Assembly: GCA_018262455.1 (NCBI GenBank)
Contig: JAGSPR010000112.1
Location: forward strand, 1 to 15,895
DNA from: Deltaproteobacteria bacterium
GTDB lineage: Bacteria; Myxococcota; Polyangia; Haliangiales; Haliangiaceae
Direction: 5' to 3'
DNA length: 15,895 nucleotides
How positions within the stretch are numbered: the stretch's first letter is position 1; the number at the start of each line of letters is the position of its first letter. Below the pieces are notes generated by a model. That model saw only the letters and a list, made by a program, of their open reading frames with translations, ran no database searches and was not told where the DNA came from. This document shows, piece by piece, positions 1 through 9,732 of this stretch. The position numbers were made by a program, and so were the translations under genes.

Positions 1-797
1 ACCGCGAGCTCGGCGGCAGCGGTCGGCGTCGACGCACGCGCGTCAGCGGCGAGGTCCGCCAGCGATAGATCGACCTCGTGGCCTACCGCGCTGATCACCG
101 GGACCGGGCACCGCGAGATCGTGCGTACCACGCGCTCGTGGTTGAACGCCGTCAGATCGGTGGCTGCACCGCCTCCACGGCCCACGATCACGACATCGAC
201 CCCGGCGCGCACGACCGCCGCCATCCCCATCACCAGCTGATGCGGCGCGGTCGGGCCCTGCACCGCGGCGTCCGCGATCAGGATCGGCGTCGGCATCCGC
301 CGCTGGATCGTCCGGATGATGTCGTGGACCGCCGCGCCGCGGGCCGAGGTCACGACTCCGATCCGGCGAGGGAACCGCGGCAACGGCCGCTTGCGGTCGG
401 CCGAGAACATCCCTTCGGCCGCGAGCCGGTTCTTGAGCTGCTCGAGCGCGAGCGCCTCTGCCCCAGCACCGGCCGGCTCGGCAAAGTCCGCGTAGAGCTG
501 CATCTTGCCGTCGCGATCGTAGACCCCCAGGCGACCACGGACGCGAAGCCGCTGCCCCGCCTCGATCTTGAATCGGAGCCGGGTCACGTCCCTGGCCCAC
601 ATCACGGCGGACAGCACGCTCCCTCGGTCCTGCAGAGCGAAGTACAAGTGCCCGGAAGCAGGCACGCTGGCCTGCGTCACCTCACCTTCCAGCCACACCA
701 GCCCCAAGGAGTCGAGCGCCCGGCCCGCGAGCCGGACCACCTCGGCGATGCCAAGTGGCTGGTCCCGGCTGCTCGGTGGGCGCTCGCCGGTGGCCAC
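1..797 (-). CDS. xseA: Exodeoxyribonuclease VII large subunit, C-terminus missing
   Basis: Large subunit of exonuclease VII, which with XseB degrades single-stranded DNA to short oligonucleotides in repair. The visible 265 residues start with an OB-fold region ([13 protein letters not shown], then [14 protein letters not shown]) and run into the exonuclease VII core. Core motifs are [61 protein letters not shown] and the [10 protein letters not shown] block at the window edge. These match the conserved order of XseA; the coiled-coil C-terminus lies beyond base 1. I chose GTG 797 because it puts about 11 residues before the conserved PLGIAEVV segment. No good Shine-Dalgarno precedes it, but a TACGGT hexamer lies 5 bases upstream. 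The reading frame stays open to about 878 (GTG) and 836 (TTG), so a longer start is possible. It is divergent from the membrane protein at 891. Confidence 0.95.
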   Translation of the reverse strand, partial: MATGERPPSSRDQPLGIAEVVRLAGRALDSLGLVWLEGEVTQASVPASGHLYFALQDRGSVLSAVMWARDVTRLRFKIEAGQRLRVRGRLGVYDRDGKMQLYADFAEPAGAGAEALALEQLKNRLAAEGMFSADRKRPLPRFPRRIGVVTSARGAAVHDIIRTIQRRMPTPILIADAAVQGPTAPHQLVMGMAAVVRAGVDVVIVGRGGGAATDLTAFNHERVVRTISRCPVPVISAVGHEVDLSLADLAADARASTPTAAAELA

Positions 798-802
798 GGC
801 GC

Positions 803-808
803 ACCGTA
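803..808 (-). promoter_or_regulatory. Possible -10 element for a near-leaderless xseA mRNA
   Basis: Read on the minus strand this is TACGGT, followed by 5 bases and the GTG at 797. It fits the TANNNT-spacer-start arrangement seen at other genes here, but with a shorter spacer and no clear -35 box. A second hexamer, TATCGT on the minus strand at 880-885, could instead give a leader of about 75 bases. Confidence 0.25.
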
Positions 809-890
809 ACCTTTCGACATCACGGTCGCTACCCAAGTTCGGCGCAACCGCCGTGGGTGGCGCGTTGTCGATCCCCACGATAGGATGCCG

Positions 891-2027
891 ATGTCGGAAA
901 TGGCCCACGGGGTAGCAAAGTCTGAGTCGTCTTCTGAGGCTGGCGTCGCCGGGGCTCCGGTGGCGCGGGATGCGATCGATCCCGATCTGATCAAGCTGCA
1001 ACGCAAGCGGCCCAAGGTCGGCCTGGTCACGGCGGCCGGGGTCGTCCTGCTCTGTGTCTACTTCCTGGTCCGACTGACCCCGGATCGCCGGTTCGCCGGC
1101 GCGTCGGGCGAGCCGACCGCGATCGCGGTGTCCGACGTCCTCGCCGGCAAGATCGGCGCCGATGACTACGTCGTCGTCGAAGCCGAGCCCCTCATGTCGC
1201 ACGCGATCCGCGCCATGAAGTCCAAGGGGGATCTCGGCCTCCGAGTCGTCCCGGTCCGCGGCACGAGCGATCGCATGTGGCTCGCGGTGCCCGGCGATGG
1301 CTGGAGCCAGCCGGCCACGACCAACCAGTACAAGGGCCGGCTGCGCAAGCTGTCCGAGCTGCCGTTCGAGGATGCCGTGCGGAGCTACGCCGCCGAGCAT
1401 CCCCGGCCGGTGTTCGGGACCGCGGCAGCCGCACGGGCAGCATTCACCGGGACCGTGTTCAAGACCGTCGCCGGCGACGAGGTCGCGGTGGTCGATGGCG
1501 ACCGGGTCGCGATCGACCTGGTCGATCCAGCCCATTCGATCATCATCGCGTCGTTCAACGAACGGCTGCCGGACAGCTCGGCGTGGCTGGCTGCATTTGG
1601 CGCCGGCGGACTCACCGCGAAGCTCGGGACCGCGAGCCCGAGTGATGCGGCGCTCGGCCAGGCGCGGTTCGACGTCGCGGCCTCCCTCGCCGAGACGACC
1701 CACAAGCTCGAGGTCGCCGGGCTGTGGGCCGCCCGTGTCGAGAGCGTCACCCAGCACCTGACGACGACCTGGGGGGCGCTCCGCAAGTCTGGACCCGGCG
1801 CGCTGGTCGTGGACGGCGCGACCGTGCCCGACACGCAGATCGATCTGGTGGGCGTCTACGCCGCGCGCACGATCCCGGACGAAGCCTATGCACTGCTCGT
1901 CGGTGAGCTGCCGCAAGACTACTGGTACGTCATGCCGATCACCGTCGCGCTCTCGATCATCGGGCTGATCTTCCTGTGGGCGCTGGTCCGCGCGGTTCGC
2001 CGCGATCTGCTCCCGACGCGAGCCTGA
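891..2027 (+). CDS. Hypothetical membrane protein with two terminal transmembrane segments
   Basis: I do not recognise this 378-residue protein. After about 40 polar residues there is one hydrophobic segment ([19 protein letters not shown], roughly residues 44-62). A globular domain of about 280 residues follows, then a second membrane segment near the C-terminus ([19 protein letters not shown], roughly 348-366) and a basic tail, [12 protein letters not shown]. The likely topology is both ends in the cytoplasm with a large extracytoplasmic domain. The middle has no catalytic motif I can name; it has several short beta-rich stretches such as [18 protein letters not shown] 891 is preferred because AGG at 882-884 is 6 bases upstream; an ATG at 885 abuts that AGG. 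It is divergent from xseA and 49 bases upstream of cysS, so it may share a transcript with cysS. Confidence 0.8.
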   Translation: MSEMAHGVAKSESSSEAGVAGAPVARDAIDPDLIKLQRKRPKVGLVTAAGVVLLCVYFLVRLTPDRRFAGASGEPTAIAVSDVLAGKIGADDYVVVEAEPLMSHAIRAMKSKGDLGLRVVPVRGTSDRMWLAVPGDGWSQPATTNQYKGRLRKLSELPFEDAVRSYAAEHPRPVFGTAAAARAAFTGTVFKTVAGDEVAVVDGDRVAIDLVDPAHSIIIASFNERLPDSSAWLAAFGAGGLTAKLGTASPSDAALGQARFDVAASLAETTHKLEVAGLWAARVESVTQHLTTTWGALRKSGPGALVVDGATVPDTQIDLVGVYAARTIPDEAYALLVGELPQDYWYVMPITVALSIIGLIFLWALVRAVRRDLLPTRA

Positions 2028-2062
2028 GCGCTCGGCGTACGACGGTGGCGACGCTCTAGTGC

Positions 2063-2076
2063 TACAAAGAGGGAGC
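2063..2076 (+). promoter_or_regulatory. cysS start region: extended -10-like motif and ribosome binding site
   Basis: TGCTACAAA (TG at 2060-2061, hexamer TACAAA at 2063-2068) resembles an extended -10 element. AGAGGG (2068-2073) lies just before GTG 2077 and can serve as the Shine-Dalgarno. If the -10 is used, transcription would begin almost at the start codon, so the two readings compete. No -35 box is evident. Confidence 0.3.
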
Positions 2077-3626
<1,550 letters not shown>

Positions 3627-3630
<4 letters not shown>

Positions 3631-4544
3631 GCGCCGACGCCAAGAATCCGCCGGCCGCGCTCGTCCGCCCGATGATCGCGCGCGATCTCGACAAAGCCGG
3701 CAAGGGCCAGCTCGTCTATGTCGGGCGAGACGGTGAGGTCAAGGACCCGTCCGGGGTCCGCAACCGCCAGGTCGCGGCGTACGTCGCGTTCGGCGGCATC
3801 ACCGCGGCAGGGGTCGCGCTCGCTGCCACGTCGTTCCCGCTTCTCATCCCGTTCTATCTCGCGCTCGGCGGCCGATTCGTTGGCACGGTGCGCGCGGTCC
3901 AGCGCGTCAACGAGGCCAGTGTTGCGCTGTCCAACGGCGATGCCATCGCGGGCCGCGCGCTCGCGGAGCCGGTCGCGCGGGCGTGGTGGGCCCCAGGTCG
4001 CGTGCGTGCTCTCGCCGAGCTCCGCGTCGCGATCGCCGACGCTCTCGAAGGCAAGGGAGAGCAGGCGCTCGAACGCGTGCGTCGCGCTCGGGTGAGGCTG
4101 TCGCCCCGCCTGATCCAGCACCAGTTCTCGTACTACACCGAGATCAACCTGCTGACCGCGCTCGGTCGCACCAAGGAGGCGCGCAACGTCCTCGAAGCAC
4201 GCGGCGGCATCCCGGTCGGCGAAGTGCTCAAGCTGTCGTACTGGATCGCTCAGATGCACCTCGGGGTCGCAGAAGGGCGCCTCGACCTCGACGAGTCCGA
4301 GCTCCACGATCGGATGCGCAAGGGCCTCTCGATGACCGCGGGCCGTGACCTGCTGCTGCTGTGCGCGTGGCTCTACGCCCAGCGCGGCGAGCACGACGAC
4401 GCGCGGTTCGCGTGGCGCCAGGCGATGGATCGCGAAGGCAGCCAGCGGCTCGAGGTCGCGATGCCCAAGCTCGCCGAATGGATGGCCGAGTACCGCAAGG
4501 ACCGGCCCGAGCTCGACGTGCCCGAGCCCGACGACGAGCTGTGA
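3627..4544 (+). CDS. Hypothetical membrane-anchored protein with TPR-like helical C-terminus
   Basis: A 305-residue protein of unknown role. About 48 polar residues precede a long hydrophobic stretch (residues about 49-82, [16 protein letters not shown] then [13 protein letters not shown]) that could be one or two membrane segments. The rest is alpha-helical and reads like degenerate tetratricopeptide repeats: [24 protein letters not shown] helices, [17 protein letters not shown], and [21 protein letters not shown], each with the small/large residue spacing of TPR helices. It ends in an acidic tail (DVPEPDDEL). The GTG start overlaps the cysS stop by 4 bases, with AAGGGG at 3611-3616 about ten bases upstream, so it is co-transcribed and probably translationally coupled with cysS. 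A scaffold or protein-binding role is inference from the repeats only. Confidence 0.8.
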
Positions 4545-4546
4545 TG

Positions 4547-4837
4547 CTAACCCTGGGGGGGGCGATTGTCCGGCTCACCGGGCTGCGCGAGCATTCGATC
4601 GAGCTCACCGGTGCGCTCGAGCGCGCGTAGCTCGTCGAAGCCGCCGATCGAGCGTCCGTTGATGAAGATCTGCGGCACCGTCGTTCGACCGGTCTGATCG
4701 ACGAGCCAGCGACGCGTGGCGTGATCTCCGGTGGTGTCGATGTTCTCGTACACCACGCCCTTGTCGTTCAGCAGTCGCTCGGCCCCGGTGCAGTAGCCAC
4801 AGAACCTGCGCGTGTACATCTTCACGTGCGCCGGCAT
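4547..4837 (-). CDS. grxC: Glutaredoxin, class I (GrxC-like)
   Basis: Small thiol-disulfide oxidoreductase that uses glutathione to reduce disulfides or mixed disulfides in the cytoplasm. The 96-residue protein has the dithiol active site CGYC (Cys13, Cys16) at the end of the first strand (VKMYTRRFCGYC). It also has the cis-proline glutathione-binding motif TTVPQIFINGRSIGG and the FDEL helix that follows. Most E. coli homologues have CPYC; CGYC keeps both cysteines and should be active. ATG 4837 is chosen because the family begins right before the VKMYT strand and because TATCCT sits exactly 6 bases upstream. An in-frame start at 4864 would only add nine residues. The gene converges on the helical-repeat gene with two bases between the stop codons, so the two 3' ends must overlap in the transcripts. 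Confidence 0.93.
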   Translation of the reverse strand: MPAHVKMYTRRFCGYCTGAERLLNDKGVVYENIDTTGDHATRRWLVDQTGRTTVPQIFINGRSIGGFDELRALERTGELDRMLAQPGEPDNRPPQG

Positions 4838-4843
4838 CTTCGA

Positions 4844-4849
4844 AGGATA
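4844..4849 (-). promoter_or_regulatory. -10 element, leaderless arrangement, glutaredoxin
   Basis: TATCCT on the minus strand, then six bases, then ATG 4837. No Shine-Dalgarno lies between, so the transcript would begin at or next to the start codon. No -35 match to TTGACA at the normal spacing is evident. Confidence 0.45.
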
Positions 4850-4935
4850 ACCTGGATCGCGCACGTCACCACGTCACAAGGATCGGAGGGCCATGCGCGC
4901 GCGCGTCACGATCGACGGCACGTGCCGATGCGAGG

Positions 4936-6585
4936 TCACTTGTCGTCAGCGTCCTCGGAAAGGTACGCGAGGATCACCTCGTCGAGGCTCTTCTCCGAGA
5001 TCAGGCCTTGGCCGAATCCCCGGCCTTCGTCCTCGCGGGCCTTGCGAACCCGCGGTGGAGCCGCCGACTTCGCAGGGGCGCCGACGATCACGGCTGGCCG
5101 CGTCATCACCACGCCGCCGCTGTTACTCGATCCGGTGCGGCTGGTGGGCGGGGTGCGTGTGGGCGTGGCCGTGCGCGAGATCGGCATCGCCATGGTCGTG
5201 GCGGGCGCGGATCGAACCGGCTGCGTGATCGGCGCAGGCGGGTGGATCGGCGCGGCGTGGTGGATCGGCGCAGCTGGTGGGATCGCGGGAATGCCACGTG
5301 ACAGCGGCGGGACGGAGGGCGACGGAACCCGTCCTGGGGTACCGAGTCCGGGCGGGATCGAAACGCCGCCCGAGCGCTCCCGATGGATCTCGGGCGGGAT
5401 CGAAACGCCGCCCGAACGCTCCCGAACGACGTCGGTGGGGGCCCGCGTGTTGCTGCCGGCGCGCTTGTGCTGCGCGTACTGCCCCGGTCGCTCGGCGCCC
5501 ATCCCCGGCGGGGGCTCTGCGGACGCGGGCGCGGGCGCGTAGATCTCGATCGCATCCGACTCGCGGCGGTGGCGCGGATCGTCGCTCGTGAGCGGACGCG
5601 AGACGACTTGTGGTGGGGTGATGGCCGGCCGCGTGGACGGGCGCGCGTGGGGCCGGGCCGGCGGTAGTGCGGCTGCGCCAACCGCCGACGGCCGCCGTTC
5701 GGGCGGGGTCGGTGGAGGAACCGCGCTGGGCATGCGGTCTGTCGAAACCCGCGCCGCGAGGAGAGGATCCTCGTAAGCCGAGATGTCGGTATCGTGAGAC
5801 GCCCGGTTGCGACTCAGCAGCTCTTCGGATTCGTCGAGCTCGAGCTGGATCTCGATCTCGGGGGACGAATCGGCGAGGTTGACCGGCGCCGAGGCGAAGT
5901 CCTGGATCGGGGTGCGGATGGTCGCGTTGGACGTCGCAATCGCGCTGGTCACCACGGCGAGATCGTCGTAAGATGGCGGATTCGCATGCGCAGGGCTCGC
6001 CGGCAGCTTGCCGCGGGTCGAGGTTCTCGGGCTCGTGGATGACGCTGGCTGTTCCGACGGCGAGAGCTCGAGCGGGGTCAGGTCGCGGCGGGTCGCGCCG
6101 GCGTCATCTCGTTGGGTCGTCCCCGCGTCGTCGCGAAGGTCCCGCACGGTCAGCGCGTCGAACGCGGCCCCCAGTGCTCCGAGGTCCGGCAGCTCGGACG
6201 CCGAGGCCTGAACCTCGATCTCCGGTGTGCTCGAACGTGCGAGTTGCGGCGCGCTGGAGCGATCGGAAGCGGCCTCACTCTGCTCGCTGCGAGGTAGCAA
6301 ACCATCAATATCACCGAGGTATTCGTCGATCTTCCCATCGAAATGACCGCGCTTCAGGTCCTTGAGCACAGCCTTGTGCTGGGCCTGCATCAACGACTTG
6401 ATCGCCTCCTCACCCGAGCCGGCGTCATAGACCAGCTTACGAGTCGAGATGATCACGCCATGATGAAACAGGTGCGTGAACAGATGGGGCGACATGACGC
6501 CCGAATCCTCGGTCTGGACGTGAAATACCAGTCCGCGATACAGGACGTTGTGGTTGTAGCCCAGAATGGGCGAACGCTTGGCCAC
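4936..6585 (-). CDS. Hypothetical protein with conserved N- and C-terminal blocks joined by a Pro/Ser/Thr-rich linker
   Basis: A 549-residue protein with no known function that I can name. Residues about 1-100 form a compact domain (ILGYNHNVLYRGLVFHVQTE, HLFTHLFHHGVIISTRK, SLMQAQHKAVLKDLKRGHFD). I recall this domain type from hypothetical proteins of myxobacteria and relatives. Residues about 100-515 are low complexity, rich in Pro, Ser, Thr, Ala and Arg, and almost certainly disordered; they include a 14-residue repeat (RERSGGVSIPP twice). The last 30 residues are again ordered and look conserved (FGQGLISEKSLDEVILAYLSE). Two conserved ends tied by a variable linker suggest a tether or signalling adaptor; this is inference. 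The GTG start has no Shine-Dalgarno; TACCCT lies 9 bases upstream. It is divergent from the DUF1232-like gene and may be read together with the glutaredoxin. Confidence 0.88.
   Translation of the reverse strand: MAKRSPILGYNHNVLYRGLVFHVQTEDSGVMSPHLFTHLFHHGVIISTRKLVYDAGSGEEAIKSLMQAQHKAVLKDLKRGHFDGKIDEYLGDIDGLLPRSEQSEAASDRSSAPQLARSSTPEIEVQASASELPDLGALGAAFDALTVRDLRDDAGTTQRDDAGATRRDLTPLELSPSEQPASSTSPRTSTRGKLPASPAHANPPSYDDLAVVTSAIATSNATIRTPIQDFASAPVNLADSSPEIEIQLELDESEELLSRNRASHDTDISAYEDPLLAARVSTDRMPSAVPPPTPPERRPSAVGAAALPPARPHARPSTRPAITPPQVVSRPLTSDDPRHRRESDAIEIYAPAPASAEPPPGMGAERPGQYAQHKRAGSNTRAPTDVVRERSGGVSIPPEIHRERSGGVSIPPGLGTPGRVPSPSVPPLSRGIPAIPPAAPIHHAAPIHPPAPITQPVRSAPATTMAMPISRTATPTRTPPTSRTGSSNSGGVVMTRPAVIVGAPAKSAAPPRVRKAREDEGRGFGQGLISEKSLDEVILAYLSEDADDK
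5350..5425. repeat. Two-copy direct repeat, 42-bp period, inside the low-complexity gene
   Basis: A 34-base unit starting GGGCGGGATCGAAACGCC occurs at 5350-5383 and again at 5392-5425 with one mismatch (G/A in the middle of the second half). The period of 42 bases keeps the reading frame and encodes a repeated RERSGGVSIPP segment. It is an intragenic duplication rather than a mobile repeat. Confidence 0.85.
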
Positions 6586-6594
6586 CGCGCTGCG

Positions 6595-6600
6595 AGGGTA
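6595..6600 (-). promoter_or_regulatory. Possible -10 element of the 549-residue gene
   Basis: TACCCT on the minus strand, 9 bases before GTG 6585. The start has no ribosome binding site, so a very short leader is plausible. The hexamer alone is weak evidence. Confidence 0.25.
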
Positions 6601-6608
6601 TCACGGGA

Positions 6609-6744
6609 ACGGCTTGCGAAGCCGTGGCCTTGTAATTCGACCGAGGGGTTGATACTCAGCTTCTTCGGCTTCAGTCTTGAAGCACGCTTCTTGGGGGATC
6701 CGCCCCCTGACCTCTATCCCCTGGGAGGCCCCGCAATCGCGGGG
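6609..6744. repeat. Cluster of short palindromes in a divergent intergenic spacer (REP-like candidate)
   Basis: Four inverted repeats crowd this non-coding stretch. ACGGCTT/AAGCCGT lies at 6609-6625 with a 3-base loop, and GAAGC/GCTTC at 6679-6690. GGGGG/CCCCC is at 6693-6707, and CCCCGC/GCGGGG at 6729-6744 with a 4-base loop. They fill the space between the 549-residue gene and the DUF1232-like gene. They may be a leader structure, terminators, or an interspersed palindromic element; copy number in the genome would decide. Confidence 0.5.
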
Positions 6745-6756
6745 TACGCATATTCC
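6723..6756 (+). promoter_or_regulatory. Translation start region of the DUF1232-like gene: distant Shine-Dalgarno followed by a hairpin
   Basis: GGGAGG at 6723-6728 is the best Shine-Dalgarno match but lies 28 bases from GTG 6757. The perfect hairpin at 6729-6744 sits exactly between them. If it folds, the effective distance shrinks to 12 bases. As an alternative, TACGCA at 6745-6750, six bases before GTG, could be a weak -10 for a leaderless transcript. Confidence 0.3.
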
Positions 6757-7362
6757 GTGACGAGTCCTGCTGTCGAGTCGAAGTTCGTCGAGTTGGTGCG
6801 CAACTGGCTGGTGTCGTTGCCCCACGATCTAAAAATCGCGTTCGAAGCGATGGATGACGAGAACCTGCCTCGACCGGTGCGCGAAGCCGCCGCTGGCGTC
6901 GTCGCGTATGTCGTGTCGCCCAATGACTCGCTCAAGGATCGCAACGACAACATCGTCAACTTCGCTGATGACGCGGTCTTGCTCCGCCTCGCGCTGCAGA
7001 AGGCGCTTGGCCCCGGCGAGGATGAGCAAGCATTTCGCGATCGGTTTCCAGAGCTGTTCGAGTCGCTCGACGAGAACCTCACGCTCTGCAAGTCGGTGAT
7101 GGGCGAGCTCATGACCTGGCTCGAGAGCAAGGTCGGCGGCCTGGCAGGCCTCGAGTACAAGGGCAAGAAGATCGCCAAGTACATCGATGACGACGAGGCT
7201 CGCGGGCAGCTGTTCGACGATGGCCTCGTGTTCCGCACCGACTATCCGGTGGACGAGAAGACGATCGCCGACAAGCTGAAGAAGGCTTCGACCGTCACCG
7301 AGGTGATGAAGCGTCGCAAGGCCGAAGAGTCGCGCGCCAAGGGCGCCAGCATCCGCGCCTGA
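6757..7362 (+). CDS. DUF1232/YkvA-like protein
   Basis: A 201-residue protein. Residues about 38-85 (LPRPVREAAAGVVAYVVSPN, then FADDAVLLRLALQKAL) resemble the core of the DUF1232/YkvA family. In that family a helix is followed by SPxDxIPDxIPxxGxxDD. Here the SPND and FADD ends are kept but the middle is charged (SLKDRNDNIVN) instead of hydrophobic, so the membrane-embedded hairpin usual in the family is weakened. The remaining 110 residues are charged and helical (ELMTWLESKVGGLAGLEYKG, KTIADKLKKASTVTEVMKRR) with no motif I know. The function is unknown for this family. GTG 6757 is chosen as the first in-frame start after the palindrome cluster; earlier in-frame sequence overlaps the divergent gene and is not plausible protein. 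It converges on murI with 6 bases between. Confidence 0.8.
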   Translation: MTSPAVESKFVELVRNWLVSLPHDLKIAFEAMDDENLPRPVREAAAGVVAYVVSPNDSLKDRNDNIVNFADDAVLLRLALQKALGPGEDEQAFRDRFPELFESLDENLTLCKSVMGELMTWLESKVGGLAGLEYKGKKIAKYIDDDEARGQLFDDGLVFRTDYPVDEKTIADKLKKASTVTEVMKRRKAEESRAKGASIRA

Positions 7363-7388
7363 TCGAGCTCAGAGATCTACGAGCTCGA
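7363..7388. terminator. Inverted repeat between convergent DUF1232-like gene and murI
   Basis: TCGAGCTC at 7363-7370 and GAGCTCGA at 7381-7388 form a perfect 8-bp stem with a 10-base loop. It begins directly after the TGA of the DUF1232-like gene and runs into the last codons of murI. No T-run follows, so it is at best a weak bidirectional terminator. Confidence 0.35.
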
Positions 7389-8220
7389 AGCCGGTCAGTG
7401 GCTCGCCGAGGAACCGCGGTGCGAGCTCGTCGAGTCGCGAGGTGTCCGTTGCGAAGCAGTCGAGCCGCCCTTTGCCCGCGCGGCGGTTCGAGCCGACGCC
7501 GACAACGCCGAGGCACGCGCGTGCTGCCTCTGCCATCGCGTTCGCCGAATCGACGACCGCGACCGGATGGTGTGCGAGCTCGGCCGCGACACGCTCGAGC
7601 ACGCCGCGGAGCAATGGATAGTGCGTGCATCCGAGGACGAGCGTGTCGATCTCGGGATCCTGCGCGAACAACTGAGTGAGGTAACGACGCGCGACGAGCA
7701 TCGCGATCTCGTCGTCGGTCCAGCCCTCTTCGGCGAGCGGGACCAGCAGCGGACATGCGAGCGCGGTGAGCTTGACCTGCGGAGCCCGCGCGGCGATCGC
7801 GGTCGCATACGCACCTGACCGCACCGTGCCGAGCGTACCGATCACGCCGATGTGGCCGCTGCGCGTGGCTGCCAGCGCGCTCGTCGCGCCTGGTTCGACG
7901 GCGCCGATCACCGGCACCGGGCTCGCGGCGATCAGCGCGGGCAGCGCATTGGCCGAGGCCGTATTGCACGCGATCAGCACCAGCTTGACGTCGCGGGCCA
8001 GCAAGAAGTCCTGGCAGGTGAGCGAGTAGCGCTCGACGGTGCGTGGGCTCTTGCTTCCATAAGGAACCCGGGCCGTGTCTCCCAGATAGATGATGTCTTC
8101 GCCGGGAAGTGCCGTGCGAAGAGCTCTCACGACCGTGAGCCCGCCGACACCAGAATCGAAGACGCCGATGGCGTGACGCCCGTTCTTCGCGTCAGCAGTT
8201 GTTCGATCTTGCCCCAGCAT
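7369..8220 (-). CDS. murI: Glutamate racemase
   Basis: Converts L-glutamate to D-glutamate for peptidoglycan precursors in the cytoplasm. The 283-residue protein has the family's full set of motifs: [14 protein letters not shown] near the N-terminus, [15 protein letters not shown], the first catalytic cysteine in [13 protein letters not shown], and the second in [24 protein letters not shown] and the [12 protein letters not shown] segment also fit. Length is normal for MurI (about 265-290). ATG 8220 is preferred because GGAAG lies 3 bases upstream. In-frame TTG 8256 or GTG 8247 would add up to 12 residues; a TAAAGT hexamer 8 bases before GTG 8247 keeps that option open. The gene stands alone on its strand, with no cell-wall neighbours. 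Confidence 0.97.
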   Translation of the reverse strand: MLGQDRTTADAKNGRHAIGVFDSGVGGLTVVRALRTALPGEDIIYLGDTARVPYGSKSPRTVERYSLTCQDFLLARDVKLVLIACNTASANALPALIAASPVPVIGAVEPGATSALAATRSGHIGVIGTLGTVRSGAYATAIAARAPQVKLTALACPLLVPLAEEGWTDDEIAMLVARRYLTQLFAQDPEIDTLVLGCTHYPLLRGVLERVAAELAHHPVAVVDSANAMAEAARACLGVVGVGSNRRAGKGRLDCFATDTSRLDELAPRFLGEPLTGFELVDL

Positions 8221-8298
8221 TGCTTCCGGATTGCGCCGAGCTGTCACAGACGGCAACTTTACTTGCCAGACTGGGGGCTCGTCTTCCGAGCAAACGTC

Positions 8299-8514
8299 TT
8301 ACAGGCGCGATCGCTTCCGACGCGTCGGTTGAGCGAGCCTGCGGCCTTCGAACGCCCAGACAAGCTGGAGGAATGTCGCCGGCTTATCCTGAAGATCGGC
8401 GTAGAAGCGCGAGATTCCCGGAAAGCTACGTTCGGCCAGCGGAAGCTGGCGTTCGGTGATGCGACCCTGCACTGCGGGCCGAGCGAGAGCATGCTCCGTA
8501 CCAACCGACTTCAT
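8299..8514 (-). CDS. Possible small ORF, unknown
   Basis: A 71-codon ATG-initiated reading frame in the spacer between murI and the HD-domain gene. The peptide (SFPGISRFYADLQDKPATF, LQLVWAFEGRRL, then a basic tail RKRSRL) looks more protein-like than the usual shadow frames. However, its third-position GC is lower than that of its neighbours, and it starts only 18 bases from the divergent HD gene, leaving little room for promoters. I do not recognise a family. It may equally be chance. A GCCAGC/GCTGGC hairpin with a GGAA loop on the plus strand (8435-8450) lies inside it. Confidence 0.2.
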   Translation of the reverse strand: MKSVGTEHALARPAVQGRITERQLPLAERSFPGISRFYADLQDKPATFLQLVWAFEGRRLAQPTRRKRSRL

Positions 8515-8520
8515 GGTAGG

Positions 8521-8526
8521 TAAGCC
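8521..8526 (+). promoter_or_regulatory. Weak -10-like hexamer at the HD-domain gene
   Basis: TAAGCC, then six bases, then ATG 8533. It has the position of the TATNNT elements elsewhere in the window but lacks the final T. It is listed only because the spacing is identical. Confidence 0.2.
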
Positions 8527-8532
8527 ACCCCG

Positions 8533-9663
<1,131 letters not shown>

Positions 9664-9681
9664 CCGAGCAGGAGATCGGCT

Positions 9682-9717
9682 CGCTTACGCCGACGCTTAC
9701 GCTTACGCCTACGTAGT
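9682..9717. repeat. Degenerate hexamer tandem repeat between convergent genes
   Basis: Six consecutive hexamers: CGCTTA, CGCCGA, CGCTTA, CGCTTA, CGCCTA, CGTAGT. They occupy the 69-base gap between the HD-domain gene and thrE, whose 3' ends face each other. Period 6 is also a multiple of three, so it could have begun as coding slippage. No terminator hairpin is visible here. Confidence 0.7.
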
Positions 9718-9732
9718 AGCTGGGGAGGCACG

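Noticed and set aside
5350..5425. The repeated 34-base unit as a possible CRISPR array
   Set aside because: Only two copies with an 8-base gap, in frame inside a coding sequence; no spacers and no cas genes.
6343..6756. Upstream in-frame extension of the DUF1232-like gene
   Set aside because: It would overlap about 240 bases of the divergent 549-residue gene and translate the palindrome cluster. The extension has no protein-like character.
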